64,000 bases of DNA from Anoxybacillus thermarum (GCF_000836725.1 NZ_JXTH01000007.1:1-64000); one strand, 5' to 3'; counted from the first letter of the stretch, positions 46,006 through 53,901 are shown. Translations and numbers: made by a program. The notes: generated from the sequence alone by a model not told the origin.

Positions 46006-46063
46006 GTCATTTGGGTGTCCAATCGGGACGCCCTTTCGTTACATGAATAGAAAGGTGAACGCC

Positions 46064-46519
46064 ATGAAAAAATGGTTTGTACTTATGAGTATGTTTTTTC
46101 TTATAAGTTGTGCGCATGAACAAAAAGAACAACAACAGTCGCTTCAACAAGAAAACATGACAAACGTCAGCCATGACGGAAGCGCGAAACGAAGCGATCA
46201 ACAACAGGCAAAACGGGCGGTTGATATGTTAAAGGAGAGGCAAGATGTCAAAGATGCGGTTGCCGTCGAAGCGAACGGGCGGCTGCTTGTCGCATATCAA
46301 GTGAAACATTTGCATCGCTTTCGCATGAAACAAATTGAAAAAGAGGTAGGAAAAGCGCTGAATGAACAATTTCGCGAAAAAGTGATCGCATCGCACGATT
46401 TGAAAATTTTTTGGAAAACGAAAGCGTTAAAAGAAAAAATCGAAACGAAAAACATAAGCGAAAAAGAAATCGAAAAGGAAATGACAGTCATTCAAAAATT
46501 AAGTGAAGAACAAACGTAG
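46064..46519 (+). CDS. YhcN/YlaJ-type sporulation lipoprotein
   Basis: 151 residues with a lipoprotein signal: MKKWFVLMSMFFLISC, lipobox LISC with Cys at 16. The mature part is charged and helical and includes the family region AVDMLKERQDVKDAVAVEANGRLLVAYQVKHLHRF. AAAGGTGAA lies upstream of ATG 46064; the frame continues further 5' without a site. In spoVA2mob operons a YhcN/YlaJ protein occupies this second position. Confidence 0.83.
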   Translation: MKKWFVLMSMFFLISCAHEQKEQQQSLQQENMTNVSHDGSAKRSDQQQAKRAVDMLKERQDVKDAVAVEANGRLLVAYQVKHLHRFRMKQIEKEVGKALNEQFREKVIASHDLKIFWKTKALKEKIETKNISEKEIEKEMTVIQKLSEEQT

Positions 46520-46531
46520 CGAGGTGAGAGG

Positions 46532-47014
46532 ATGGCGAATGAAAAACGGAAAAATTTAACGCCCGTTCAACAAGAGTATCATCAATTTGAACAAGCGCGT
46601 GAAACGAAGCGTCCGGTGTTGAAAAACTGTGTGCGCGCCTTTTTTGTCGGAGGTTTGATTTGTACCATCGGACAAGCCATTTCGTATTTTTACATGTATT
46701 TTTTCGACTTTACGGAAAAAACGGTCGGCAATCCGACGGTGGCGACGATGGTATTTATCGCCATGTTGTTAACCGGGTTTGGTGTGTACGACCGATTGGC
46801 GCAATTTGCAGGGGCAGGAAGCGCTGTGCCTGTCACCGGATTTGGCAATGCTGTCATTTCAGCAGCCATTGAACATCGGACGGAAGGGTTTGTGCTTGGC
46901 GTTGGCGGCAATATGTTTAAGCTAGCCGGTTCCGTCATTTTGTTCGGTACGTTTTCTGCGTTTGTCGTGGCGCTCATTAAAACGATTGCGGTGAAATGGG
47001 GTGGGCTCGGATGA
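46532..47014 (+). CDS. spoVAC: Stage V sporulation protein SpoVAC
   Basis: 160-residue membrane protein with four hydrophobic segments. The start NLTPVQQEYHQFEQARETKRP and the FVGGLICTIGQ and AGAGSAVPVTGFGNA motifs are typical. SpoVA proteins form the inner-membrane channel for dipicolinic acid; SpoVAC is proposed to be mechanosensitive. It overlaps spoVAD through ATGA. Confidence 0.9.
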   Translation: MANEKRKNLTPVQQEYHQFEQARETKRPVLKNCVRAFFVGGLICTIGQAISYFYMYFFDFTEKTVGNPTVATMVFIAMLLTGFGVYDRLAQFAGAGSAVPVTGFGNAVISAAIEHRTEGFVLGVGGNMFKLAGSVILFGTFSAFVVALIKTIAVKWGGLG

Positions 47015-48027
47015 TGAAAGGGCATCGCACATGGGTGTTTGAAAACCGTCCGGTCATCGTCGCTACCGCAACGGTCGGTGGACCGTTTGAAGCGAACGGA
47101 AAGATTGCCGATGATTTTGACTTGTTGCATGAAGATCTTTGGCTTGGAGAAGATTCGTATGAAAAAGCGCATAAAGTGCTATTTGAAGAAGCGTTTTTTC
47201 AAGCGATGAAAAAAGCGCGCATCGAAAAAGAACAAGTGCAGTTTATTATTGCAGGAGATTTAATTAATCAAATGACCCCTTCAAGCTTTGCCGCCCGCAC
47301 GCTCAGCACTCCGTATTTAGGCGTATTTGGCGCCTGCTCGACGTCGATGGAAGCGCTCGCTTTAAGTGCATTTATCGTCAATTACGGTGGGGCGAAGTAC
47401 ATATTAACAGGCGCCGCTAGCCATAACGCGGCGGTTGAAAAACAGTTTCGCTATCCGACCGAATACGGTGGACAAAAGCCGCCGACAGCGCAATGGACGG
47501 TGACAGGGGCAGGGGTGGCGCTCGTCGGAAAAGAAGGAGATGGACCGCGCATTACGTCGGCAACGATTGGGAGAGTCGTCGACATGGGATTGACAGACCC
47601 GTTTAATATGGGTGGGGCGATGGCACCAGCGGCGGTCGATACGATTGAGGCGCACGTTCGCGATATGGGAATCGATCCGTCGTATTACGATCTCATCGTT
47701 ACAGGCGATTTAGGAAAAATCGGGCGCACCGTTTCCCTTGATCTGTTGCGGAAAAACGGGATGGAGCTTGAAGAAGAGCGGTATCAAGATTGCGGATTAC
47801 TCATTTATCGAGAAGGGCAGCCGGTGTTGTCGGGAGGAAGCGGGGCAGGGTGTTCGGCGACAGTCGTGTACGGTCATTTGTTACATCGCATGAAGCGAGG
47901 GGAAATAAAGCGAATGCTTGTCGTTGCGACAGGGGCGCTTTTATCACCGCTCACGTTTCAACAAGGGGAAACGATTCCGTGCATTGCGCATGCAGTAGCG
48001 ATTGAGTATGGAGGCGATGATCGATGA
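47011..48027 (+). CDS. spoVAD: Stage V sporulation protein SpoVAD
   Basis: 338 residues with a thiolase-like fold, which in SpoVAD binds dipicolinic acid. Recognisable: [37 protein letters not shown] and [13 protein letters not shown]. Start ATG 47011 overlaps the spoVAC stop by four bases. The 3' end overlaps spoVAE in the same way, so the three subunits are translationally coupled. Confidence 0.93.
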   Translation: MMKGHRTWVFENRPVIVATATVGGPFEANGKIADDFDLLHEDLWLGEDSYEKAHKVLFEEAFFQAMKKARIEKEQVQFIIAGDLINQMTPSSFAARTLSTPYLGVFGACSTSMEALALSAFIVNYGGAKYILTGAASHNAAVEKQFRYPTEYGGQKPPTAQWTVTGAGVALVGKEGDGPRITSATIGRVVDMGLTDPFNMGGAMAPAAVDTIEAHVRDMGIDPSYYDLIVTGDLGKIGRTVSLDLLRKNGMELEEERYQDCGLLIYREGQPVLSGGSGAGCSATVVYGHLLHRMKRGEIKRMLVVATGALLSPLTFQQGETIPCIAHAVAIEYGGDDR

Positions 48028-48380
48028 TGGCGATGTTTTTTTGGGCATTTGTCGTCGGAGGGCTTATTTGCGTTATCGGGCAAGTGATGTTTGATGTGTT
48101 TAAGTTGACGCCTGCTCATACGTTAAGCGCGCTCGTTGTTGCTGGAGCGATTTTAGACGGATTTGGGTTGTACGAGCCGCTTATTGATTTTGCAGGTGCA
48201 GGGGCAACGATTCCGATTACAAGTTTCGGGAATGCGCTCGTACACGGGGCGATGCAAGAGGCGGAAAAGCATGGCATCGTCGGGGTGTTGACGGGCATGT
48301 TTGAAGTGACGAGCGCCGGCATTTCTGCCGCCATCGTGTTCGGTTTTATCGGAGCATTATTATTTAAACCGAAAGGATAG
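48024..48380 (+). CDS. spoVAEb: Stage V sporulation protein SpoVAE (VAEb type)
   Basis: 118-residue membrane protein homologous to SpoVAC over its hydrophobic part, with [16 protein letters not shown] and [17 protein letters not shown]. Third channel component of the operon. The canonical spoVA operon has additional A, B, Ea and F genes; their absence here is typical of the spoVA2mob variant. Confidence 0.9.
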   Translation: MMAMFFWAFVVGGLICVIGQVMFDVFKLTPAHTLSALVVAGAILDGFGLYEPLIDFAGAGATIPITSFGNALVHGAMQEAEKHGIVGVLTGMFEVTSAGISAAIVFGFIGALLFKPKG

Positions 48381-48593
48381 ATGGAGATGACGATTGGTTC
48401 ACAAGTGAAACAAAGTTTAGCGAATATGAAAGCGATTCATGCGACGTTGCAAGAGCTTGCGCTTACTTCAACGAACGAGGAGGCGCAGCGTACGTTTCAT
48501 GAAGCGATGTTACAGACGGAACAAATGATTGCGGCGCTGAAAGGGCGTATCTCGACGCTTGAGCGCGAGGAGCCGCAATATAAGGGGATGTAA
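48381..48593 (+). CDS. Second DUF1657 protein
   Basis: 70 residues, DUF1657: QVKQSLANMKAIHATLQELA, then EEAQRTFHEAMLQTEQMIAAL and a REEPQYKG end like that of the first copy. It starts either at ATG 48381 or, more like its paralogue, at ATG 48387 (TIGSQVKQ). It sits directly after spoVAE and 2 bp before the 2Duf gene. Confidence 0.85.
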   Translation: MEMTIGSQVKQSLANMKAIHATLQELALTSTNEEAQRTFHEAMLQTEQMIAALKGRISTLEREEPQYKGM

Positions 48594-48595
48594 AC

Positions 48596-49453
48596 ATGCC
48601 AGCATGGTTAGAAGTGGCGATTCGTTCGATTTGCATTTTAATCGGCCTATTTGTCATTACAAAATTATTAGGAAAAAAGCAATTATCCAAATTGTCGTTT
48701 TTTGAATATATCGTCGGCATTACGATCGGGGATATTGCCGGATCGATGTCGATGGATTTAGATATTCGACTAACTGAAGGAATCACAAGCATTTTAATTT
48801 GGTCGCTTTTCCCTGTTGCTATTTCGATCATTTCGTTGCGAAGTAAAAAATTTCGCGACTTCGTCGAAGGCAACTCGACCGTATTTATTAAAGACGGAAA
48901 AATTTTAGAGGACAATTTGAAAAAAGAAAAATATACAGCCGACGAACTGCTTGAGCAACTGCGGAAAAAAGATGTGTTTCGCGTTGCGGATGTCGAATTT
49001 GCGACGCTTGAAGCAAACGGCGATTTAAGCATTTTACTAAAGCGCGATAAGCAGCCGCTGACGATTGGGGACGTTGTGCCGTACGTTCCGCGTGAAAAAG
49101 AGCCACAAACCATCATTATGGACGGCGAAATTTTAGATGAGCCGCTTGCGACAGCTCGTTTAAGCCGCGGCTGGTTGAAGCAACAGCTCGATCAAATGGG
49201 CGTCGCCATTGAAAACGTCTTTTTAGCTCAAGTCGATTCGTATGGCCAATTGACCGTCGATTTATACGACGATCGCATTCAACTACCAGAGCCGCAACAA
49301 AAGCAACTATTGCTTGCATCGATGAAAAAAGCAGAAGCCGATTTCGAGCTATTCGCCTTGCAAACAAACGATAGAGAAGCGAAACAAATGTACGAACAAC
49401 AAGCGAAACAAATGCAGCAGCTTATTCAAAAACTGCAGCTGTTTTTAACTTAA
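48596..49453 (+). CDS. 2Duf protein: DUF421 membrane domain fused to DUF1657
   Basis: 285 residues. N-terminal DUF421 (YetF-like): membrane helices at about 5-22, 33-52 and 58-75, then two soluble beta-rich subdomains (about 85-225, with GKILEDNLKKEKYTADELLE and IMDGEILDEPL). The last 50 residues, starting LLASMKKAEADFELFALQTND, are a DUF1657 domain, the third in this operon. In spoVA2mob elements this fusion, called 2Duf, is reported as the main determinant of raised spore resistance to wet heat and oxidants. That function is transferred by domain composition. Confidence 0.87.
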   Translation: MPAWLEVAIRSICILIGLFVITKLLGKKQLSKLSFFEYIVGITIGDIAGSMSMDLDIRLTEGITSILIWSLFPVAISIISLRSKKFRDFVEGNSTVFIKDGKILEDNLKKEKYTADELLEQLRKKDVFRVADVEFATLEANGDLSILLKRDKQPLTIGDVVPYVPREKEPQTIIMDGEILDEPLATARLSRGWLKQQLDQMGVAIENVFLAQVDSYGQLTVDLYDDRIQLPEPQQKQLLLASMKKAEADFELFALQTNDREAKQMYEQQAKQMQQLIQKLQLFLT

Positions 49454-49477
49454 GCCACGGCATGCACGTGGCTTTTT
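49452..49477 (+). terminator. Terminator of the spoVA2mob-like operon
   Basis: AAGCCACG and CGTGGCTT pair around a 7-nt loop, followed by TTT. Confidence 0.75.
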
Positions 49478-49485
49478 CGTGTTGG

Positions 49486-49515
49486 GACTAATTTCTATCT
49501 TTATGGAAATTAGTC
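49486..49515. repeat. 10-bp perfect inverted repeat at the 3' edge of the DUF3800 insert
   Basis: GACTAATTTC (49486-49495), 10-nt spacer, GAAATTAGTC (49506-49515). No T run on either side, so it is not a classical terminator. It lies 11 bp after the DUF3800 stop codon. Confidence 0.55.
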
Positions 49516-49525
49516 AACTGACAGC

Positions 49526-50293
49526 TCATAAATATGCTTCAAAATCTACTTCAACAAGAAAAGGTGAGTTTGACCATTCAAAATAGTTGATATTTTTAAT
49601 AAACGTATAGAAATTTGGATTGGCTAGTAATAGCTTCATAATTAGCCGATTTTTTTCGCGTATCCTGCGACTTGTAGGCATTTCATTTCGAATAATGCTC
49701 CTCACCATACCTAAAAGCAAGTCTACAAGTTCGATCCCTATCTGTTCTTGTTTCTTTACATACTGAGCCGACTTAACTATAAAGCGTTCACCACGATATA
49801 TTGATTGTATATTTAGCTGTTGGAACAGCTGGGTTCTTAAATCGTATTTGGTATTATGGTACTTTGTATCGTCTTCTATAAAAATTTTCGTATCCAATTG
49901 AACGTAAGTGCCGTATTTTCTTAGCAACCCATAAATAATTCGTTCTGGGAACTTCATAAAAATAGTCTGATCCGCAGCATCTTCAAGAATGTCTTTTAAT
50001 CTTTTCGCTGATTCTTCGATTCTTGATTGATTATAAGAAATGATGTTCATTTTTAACAGATAATGCTCATTCATAAAAGTATTGATGATGCGCCAAATCA
50101 CATTTCTTTCTTTACTATCCCCATCATATTTAGTCCAGTGAATCGCTATCCTCTTAATCACATCATTGAGTTCTTGGATTTCTGGCTTTTCATAATATGT
50201 AGAGGGAATGGAGAGACCTCCCATCAGATGTGGTTTCACTTGATTTTTTCCACTTTCGTCAAAATAAATGTTAATGGTAAATGAATGCTCCAT
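49526..50293 (-). CDS. DUF3800 protein
   Basis: 255 residues. The N-terminal INIYFDESGKN motif (acidic pair at about 11-12) is the hallmark of DUF3800, an RNase-H-like putative nuclease family common in accessory DNA. Later family positions include a charged middle and LVDLLLGMVRSI (about 195-206). GGGGG-type site near ATG 50293. More AT-rich than its neighbours. Its 5' side faces the paired-hairpin RNA at 50363, and DUF3800 genes are known to neighbour conserved RNA motifs. Function unknown; defence or toxin roles are possible. Confidence 0.8.
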   Translation of the reverse strand: MEHSFTINIYFDESGKNQVKPHLMGGLSIPSTYYEKPEIQELNDVIKRIAIHWTKYDGDSKERNVIWRIINTFMNEHYLLKMNIISYNQSRIEESAKRLKDILEDAADQTIFMKFPERIIYGLLRKYGTYVQLDTKIFIEDDTKYHNTKYDLRTQLFQQLNIQSIYRGERFIVKSAQYVKKQEQIGIELVDLLLGMVRSIIRNEMPTSRRIREKNRLIMKLLLANPNFYTFIKNINYFEWSNSPFLVEVDFEAYL

Positions 50294-50305
50294 GAAAGCC
50301 CCCCT

Positions 50306-50334
50306 TTACAATTTACTAAAATAAGTGCATAATA
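50306..50334 (+). promoter_or_regulatory. Possible promoter of the paired-hairpin RNA
   Basis: TTTACA followed 17 nt later by CATAAT (or TAATAT two bases on) in the 50300-50336 interval, about 30 nt before the first hairpin. It is a modest match and the same AT-rich gap must also hold the leftward DUF3800 promoter. Confidence 0.35.
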
Positions 50335-50362
50335 TAGAAAATAGATGACATAAGGTAATAGT

Positions 50363-50462
50363 AATAAATAACTTGTCGCGCCCTAGACCAAGCGACACGT
50401 TATTTATTGCTAGGTAGTTTGCACTCACTGCGCCCTAGATTAAGCGGTGCGTGACAACTACC
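50363..50462 (+). ncRNA. Tandem hairpins with near-identical 12-nt loops beside DUF3800
   Basis: Hairpin 1: AATAAATAAC plus TGTCGC (50363-50379) pair with GCGACA plus GTTATTTATT (50392-50408), with one mismatch. Its loop is GCCCTAGACCAA (50380-50391). Hairpin 2: a 19-nt arm (50413-50431) pairs with 50444-50462 with three mismatches and one G-U. Its loop is GCCCTAGATTAA (50432-50443). The stems have different sequences while the loops differ at only two bases, the mark of a structured RNA whose loop is the functional part. I assign the plus strand because a terminator follows on that side. Confidence 0.65.
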
Positions 50463-50472
50463 GCTACCGTTT

Positions 50473-50509
50473 AAAGAGAGGATGTGTTAGTCCTCTCTTT
50501 TCATTTTTT
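50473..50509 (+). terminator. Terminator of the paired-hairpin RNA
   Basis: AAAGAGAGGA (50473-50482) pairs perfectly with TCCTCTCTTT (50491-50500), then TCATTTTTT. It points rightwards and would end a transcript of roughly 170 nt that includes both hairpins. Confidence 0.7.
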
Positions 50510-50592
50510 GACGATAAATCGATTTACAAATAGCTATTGGTCATGATCATATTTTTGAATTTTCCTTCAATATGTTCAAACAATCAGCCAAA

Positions 50593-50910
50593 TTAGCTGA
50601 TTGTTTGAAAAAACTCCTCGACTTGTTCGCGCGTTTTCGCGTTGGCGCTATGTAAGTGAGCGATTTTTTCGCCGTTTTGGAACACGAGTAAGCTTGGAAT
50701 GCCCATGACGTTGTATGTTTCCGCAATGTCTGGCACATCGTCGCGATTGATGTCATACCATGTGAATTGCGGGTAAGCGGCAATGACTTCATCAATAAAT
50801 TGATCCATGCGCACGCAATCTGGGCACCATGTTGTAAAAAATTTAACGACAACAGGTGTAGCCGATGCGATCGCTTGTTCAAATTGTTGTGCGTTTTGTA
50901 GTCGTTTCAT
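50593..50910 (-). CDS. Thioredoxin-family protein (YtpP-like)
   Basis: 105 residues with the active-site motif WCPDC (about 28-32) in FFTTWCPDCVRMD and the cis-Pro region MGIPSLLVF. This is the size of thioredoxin, but the CPDC motif suits YtpP-type thiol proteins rather than TrxA. AAGGACGTG upstream of ATG. Confidence 0.88.
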   Translation of the reverse strand: MKRLQNAQQFEQAIASATPVVVKFFTTWCPDCVRMDQFIDEVIAAYPQFTWYDINRDDVPDIAETYNVMGIPSLLVFQNGEKIAHLHSANAKTREQVEEFFQTIS

Positions 50911-50996
50911 ATGACACGTCCTTTCTTTTCATTTCGTCTTTTATTTTAGCACACGTTTCTGTTTTTTACGTATGAAAAAGCAAGGGGGGAAAAACA

Positions 50997-51230
50997 ATGG
51001 ATCGATTGGAAAAAGAACTGAAATCGTATGCGCGGGCAAAACATCAAAAACACGATGCGCTTATGAAGGCGTTTGAAACGTGGGGAAAAGACATGGAAGC
51101 GACGTTAAATAAATTAGAAAAAATAAATGATGCCCTATTTCAACAGTTTCAAGTGAACATGAGCGATGCGGAAGCGTTTTTTGCGAAAAAAGAAAAGCAG
51201 TTTGCGCGCATGTTTCAACATTTTCGTTAA
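50997..51230 (+). CDS. Small helical protein, unknown
   Basis: 77 residues, highly charged and helical: two coiled segments (about 1-45 and 50-77, ending KQFARMFQHFR). AAGGGGGGA precedes ATG 50997. No recognised family. Located just before yjcZ and spoVIF, so sporulation linkage is possible. Confidence 0.55.
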   Translation: MDRLEKELKSYARAKHQKHDALMKAFETWGKDMEATLNKLEKINDALFQQFQVNMSDAEAFFAKKEKQFARMFQHFR

Positions 51231-51257
51231 AGCGCCCATACCAAATCGATTTCGGTG

Positions 51258-51266
51258 CATATGATG
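51258..51266 (+). promoter_or_regulatory. Sigma-K/sigma-E-like -10 before the yjcZ gene
   Basis: CATATGATG, a CATANNNT match, 32 nt before the ATG at 51298. An upstream ATACC could serve as -35 with a short spacer. Confidence 0.4.
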
Positions 51267-51297
51267 TAAGCGACAACGTTGAAGGAGGTGGAGTCTC

Positions 51298-51426
51298 ATG
51301 GGCTTCGGATATTGCGGATATGGTTACGGTGGCTACGGCTACGGCGGCGGATACGGTTCAACATTCGTGTTAATCGTCGTGTTGTTCATCTTATTGATTA
51401 TTGTTGGTGCAGCGTTCGTTCACTAA
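51298..51426 (+). CDS. yjcZ: YjcZ-family sporulation micropeptide
   Basis: 42 residues: a Gly/Tyr-rich start ([20 protein letters not shown]) followed by one hydrophobic helix ([19 protein letters not shown]) and VH. This is the standard layout of the YjcZ family, small membrane peptides made in sporulating Bacillus. GAAGGAGGTGG precedes ATG. Confidence 0.85.
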   Translation: MGFGYCGYGYGGYGYGGGYGSTFVLIVVLFILLIIVGAAFVH

Positions 51427-51433
51427 GAAGGGG

Positions 51434-51470
51434 CGTTCCAAAGGATCACACCTTTGGAACGTTTTTTTTT
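51434..51470 (+). terminator. yjcZ terminator
   Basis: CGTTCCAAAG and CTTTGGAACG pair around an 8-nt loop, followed by nine T. Confidence 0.85.
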
Positions 51471-51476
51471 GTTTTT

Positions 51477-51485
51477 CATATGCTG
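51477..51485 (+). promoter_or_regulatory. Sigma-K/sigma-E-like -10 before spoVIF
   Basis: CATATGCTG lies 30 nt before the spoVIF ATG; an AC about 17-18 nt further upstream (in CACACC) fits the minimal sigma-K -35. Confidence 0.4.
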
Positions 51486-51514
51486 AAAAAGAAAAATGAA
51501 GGAGGCGGAGGAAG

Positions 51515-51769
51515 ATGGATCAACATTTTTTTAAAAATATCGAAAAGAAAACGGGCGTGAATATGCAAGATATTTTTGCGCTCGCCAATTCATTGCAAAA
51601 CGCAAACTTTAAAGACGAAAAAACGGTGCGCGGCATCGTCAAACGCGTCGCCCAAATTGCGAATCGCAACGTGCCAAAAGAATTGGAAGATAAAATTGTG
51701 CAATCGATCGTCAACAACGGAAAACAAATCGATTTTAATACGATCGCGAACATGTTGAATAAAAAATAA
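51515..51769 (+). CDS. spoVIF: Stage VI sporulation protein SpoVIF
   Basis: 84 residues starting MDQHFFKNIEKKTGVNMQDI, a soluble helical protein that in B. subtilis (YjcC) regulates late coat gene expression. GAAGGAGGCGGAGG upstream of ATG. The yjcA..spoVIF-yjcD order is kept. Confidence 0.88.
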   Translation: MDQHFFKNIEKKTGVNMQDIFALANSLQNANFKDEKTVRGIVKRVAQIANRNVPKELEDKIVQSIVNNGKQIDFNTIANMLNKK

Positions 51770-51773
51770 CGAA

Positions 51774-51808
51774 AAAGCGAAAAGCCTTATACGAGGCTTT
51801 TCGCTTTT
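51774..51808. terminator. Terminator between spoVIF and yjcD
   Basis: AAAGCGAAAAGCCT and AGGCTTTTCGCTTT form a 14-bp stem that includes the last codons of yjcD. Confidence 0.75.
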
Positions 51809-53901
51809 GTTTGAGAAGAAAGCAAGCGCGAGGCGTTTGCTTTTTTTAAGCGGCGCATGGACGGAACGGAAATAAAGAGGCGCTCTTTGGCGCGCGTGAT
51901 GGCAACGTAAAGAAGGCGGCGCTCTTCTTCAAGCGGAGAGGCATCGCCGTTTCGGTACGCCTCAAGCGCATAATCGTGCGGCAAAAGTCCGTCTACGGCT
52001 CCGATGATATATACGATCGGAAACTCTAACCCTTTCGAGCGATGAATCGTCATAAGTTGAATGCCGTCGTCGCACGTTGTATATGATTTTGCACGCTCGA
52101 CGTGAGAAAGAAACGCTTGAATCGTTTTAAATTTCCGCGCGACGACTTTTACATCCCGCACATCATCTGATCCTTTTTCAATTGTATTTCCTTCGTTGCC
52201 GCGCTTTTTTAAAAAGTCGCCAAAGCCCATGTCTTTTTCGATGAGGTCGATCGCCTCAAACGGTTTCATTTCTTTTAATTTCGCAAAGAGCGGAACGATC
52301 GTGCGCAATTTTTGTTGCTGAAACGGTGCGATACGATCGAGTTTGGCGAGCGCTTCAACGAGCGAACAGTCTTGTAAAATCGAGATCGCTTTTAAGTCGT
52401 TTAGGACGGTCTGTTTTAAAAATAATACGATGATAACATCAGCAAGCGCCTGTTCGTCGTTCGGATCGATGCTTAAGCGAAAAAAGCTTAACAAGTAGCG
52501 CACGATGCGACGATTGTAAAACGAGTCGCCATCTGTTGTGACAGGCAAACGAAGTTGTGAAAGCCGTTCAAAGACGGCGCGCCCTGAAGCGTTCGTGCGA
52601 CATAAAATCGCTATATCGCTCGGTTTTGCGCCTTTTTGTATTCGCTCGACAATGTCGCATGCGATCATCGTCGCTTCTTCTTCTTCATCGTACGGAAAAA
52701 AACAGATCGGCATATGGACGCTATCTGTTTGGGCGTTCATTTGTTTCGGGATACGCGTGCGACTTTTCGAGATGATATCGTTGGCAAGCGAGACGATCGG
52801 ATGTGGCGAACGATAGTTTTCTGTTAGCTTCACAATGGTTGTATTTGGAAAGTCTCGTTGAAATTGATGAATAAACGATGAATCCGAGCCGCGAAACGCA
52901 TAAATGGCTTGGTCGTCATCGCCCACGGCGCAAATGTGGTGCGTATGTGAGGCGAGCAGTTTCATCGTTTCATATTGCACGTTGTTAATGTCTTGAAATT
53001 CATCGATAAGAAAATAATGAAACCGTTCGTGATATTGTTTCAGTCGCTTTTCATCCGTTCGCAACATGTCATAGCACGCATATAACATATCATCAAAATC
53101 AAATAAATCGTGTTGCTGCTTTTTTTCTTCATATTGCACGTACAACTGTACGACGCGCTCGTCCCATTCGTTTTCAATGGCGATATCATCGAGCGGTGTA
53201 AGCGTATTTTTCCAATACGAGATGCGCTGCATCGCTTCATCATACGGAAAATCGCGTTCATCAATGCCGATGTCGCGACCGATTTCTTTCATCATCCGTT
53301 CTTTTTGCCAGTCGCGAATGAGCCGCTCATGACGCCAACGAAACGGATCGGCATGTTGTAACATGCGATAAAATAAGCTATGGAACGTTCCGATTGTCGG
53401 CAGCGCATCAAGGTTGTATGCATGAAGTCTTTCAGCGAGTTCTTTGGCGGCTTTTGTCGTAAAGGTGACGATCATCATGTTTGTCGCTTTGATGTGATGA
53501 TTTGTGATCATTGCAGCTGCGCGCGTCGTTAACGTGCGCGTCTTTCCGCTGCCAGCTCCCGCAAGCACAAGAAGTGGACCTTCGATGCGCCGAACGGCTT
53601 CATATTGGTCGGCATCGAGCGACACGCCGCATACGGTCATTTGTTTTTGTTCTTTCGCTTGAAATGGTTGTTTTGGCTGAATGGCGATGATATTCGCTCG
53701 TTTTCGTTCTTCTCGTATGCAAGGGTCGGAAACATGATAAAAGTGCGGGGCATGCTCAATCGCTAAATGAAAGCGAACGATTCCACCGCACATCGGACAC
53801 GTCCATTTGTTTCGTAAACTTTGTTCATAAACGAGCTCATATTTTTCTCGCGCTAACGTATGAATATCAAATAGCTTGCCGTTATATCGTGCTTTATTCA
53901 T
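51787..53901 (-). CDS. yjcD: UvrD/PcrA-like superfamily 1 helicase (YjcD)
   Basis: 704 residues. An N-terminal Cys-containing zinc-type region (CPMCGGIVRFHL..APHFYH, about 36-58), not part of standard UvrD, precedes the helicase: Walker A GAGSGKTRTLTTRAA (about 117), DEFQDINNVQYE (motif II), QAIYAFRGSD (motif III), LTENYRS (IV), LMTIHRSKGLEFPIVYI (V) and VAITRAKERLFIS (VI). Unwinds or strips DNA; exact role unknown. The first zinc region echoes that of CoiA at 15791. Confidence 0.92.
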   Translation of the reverse strand: MNKARYNGKLFDIHTLAREKYELVYEQSLRNKWTCPMCGGIVRFHLAIEHAPHFYHVSDPCIREERKRANIIAIQPKQPFQAKEQKQMTVCGVSLDADQYEAVRRIEGPLLVLAGAGSGKTRTLTTRAAAMITNHHIKATNMMIVTFTTKAAKELAERLHAYNLDALPTIGTFHSLFYRMLQHADPFRWRHERLIRDWQKERMMKEIGRDIGIDERDFPYDEAMQRISYWKNTLTPLDDIAIENEWDERVVQLYVQYEEKKQQHDLFDFDDMLYACYDMLRTDEKRLKQYHERFHYFLIDEFQDINNVQYETMKLLASHTHHICAVGDDDQAIYAFRGSDSSFIHQFQRDFPNTTIVKLTENYRSPHPIVSLANDIISKSRTRIPKQMNAQTDSVHMPICFFPYDEEEEATMIACDIVERIQKGAKPSDIAILCRTNASGRAVFERLSQLRLPVTTDGDSFYNRRIVRYLLSFFRLSIDPNDEQALADVIIVLFLKQTVLNDLKAISILQDCSLVEALAKLDRIAPFQQQKLRTIVPLFAKLKEMKPFEAIDLIEKDMGFGDFLKKRGNEGNTIEKGSDDVRDVKVVARKFKTIQAFLSHVERAKSYTTCDDGIQLMTIHRSKGLEFPIVYIIGAVDGLLPHDYALEAYRNGDASPLEEERRLLYVAITRAKERLFISVPSMRRLKKANASRLLSSQTKAKSLV

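Noticed and set aside
45744-49453. Composite or Tn1546-like transposon around the spoVA2mob-like operon
   Set aside because: I looked for inverted ends, resolvase or transposase genes on both sides and saw none; flanks are core sporulation genes.
50363-50462. CRISPR-like repeats near DUF3800
   Set aside because: Only two copies of a short loop sequence, inside stems of unrelated sequence and without regular spacers; a structured RNA explains it better. No other CRISPR-like array was seen in the window.
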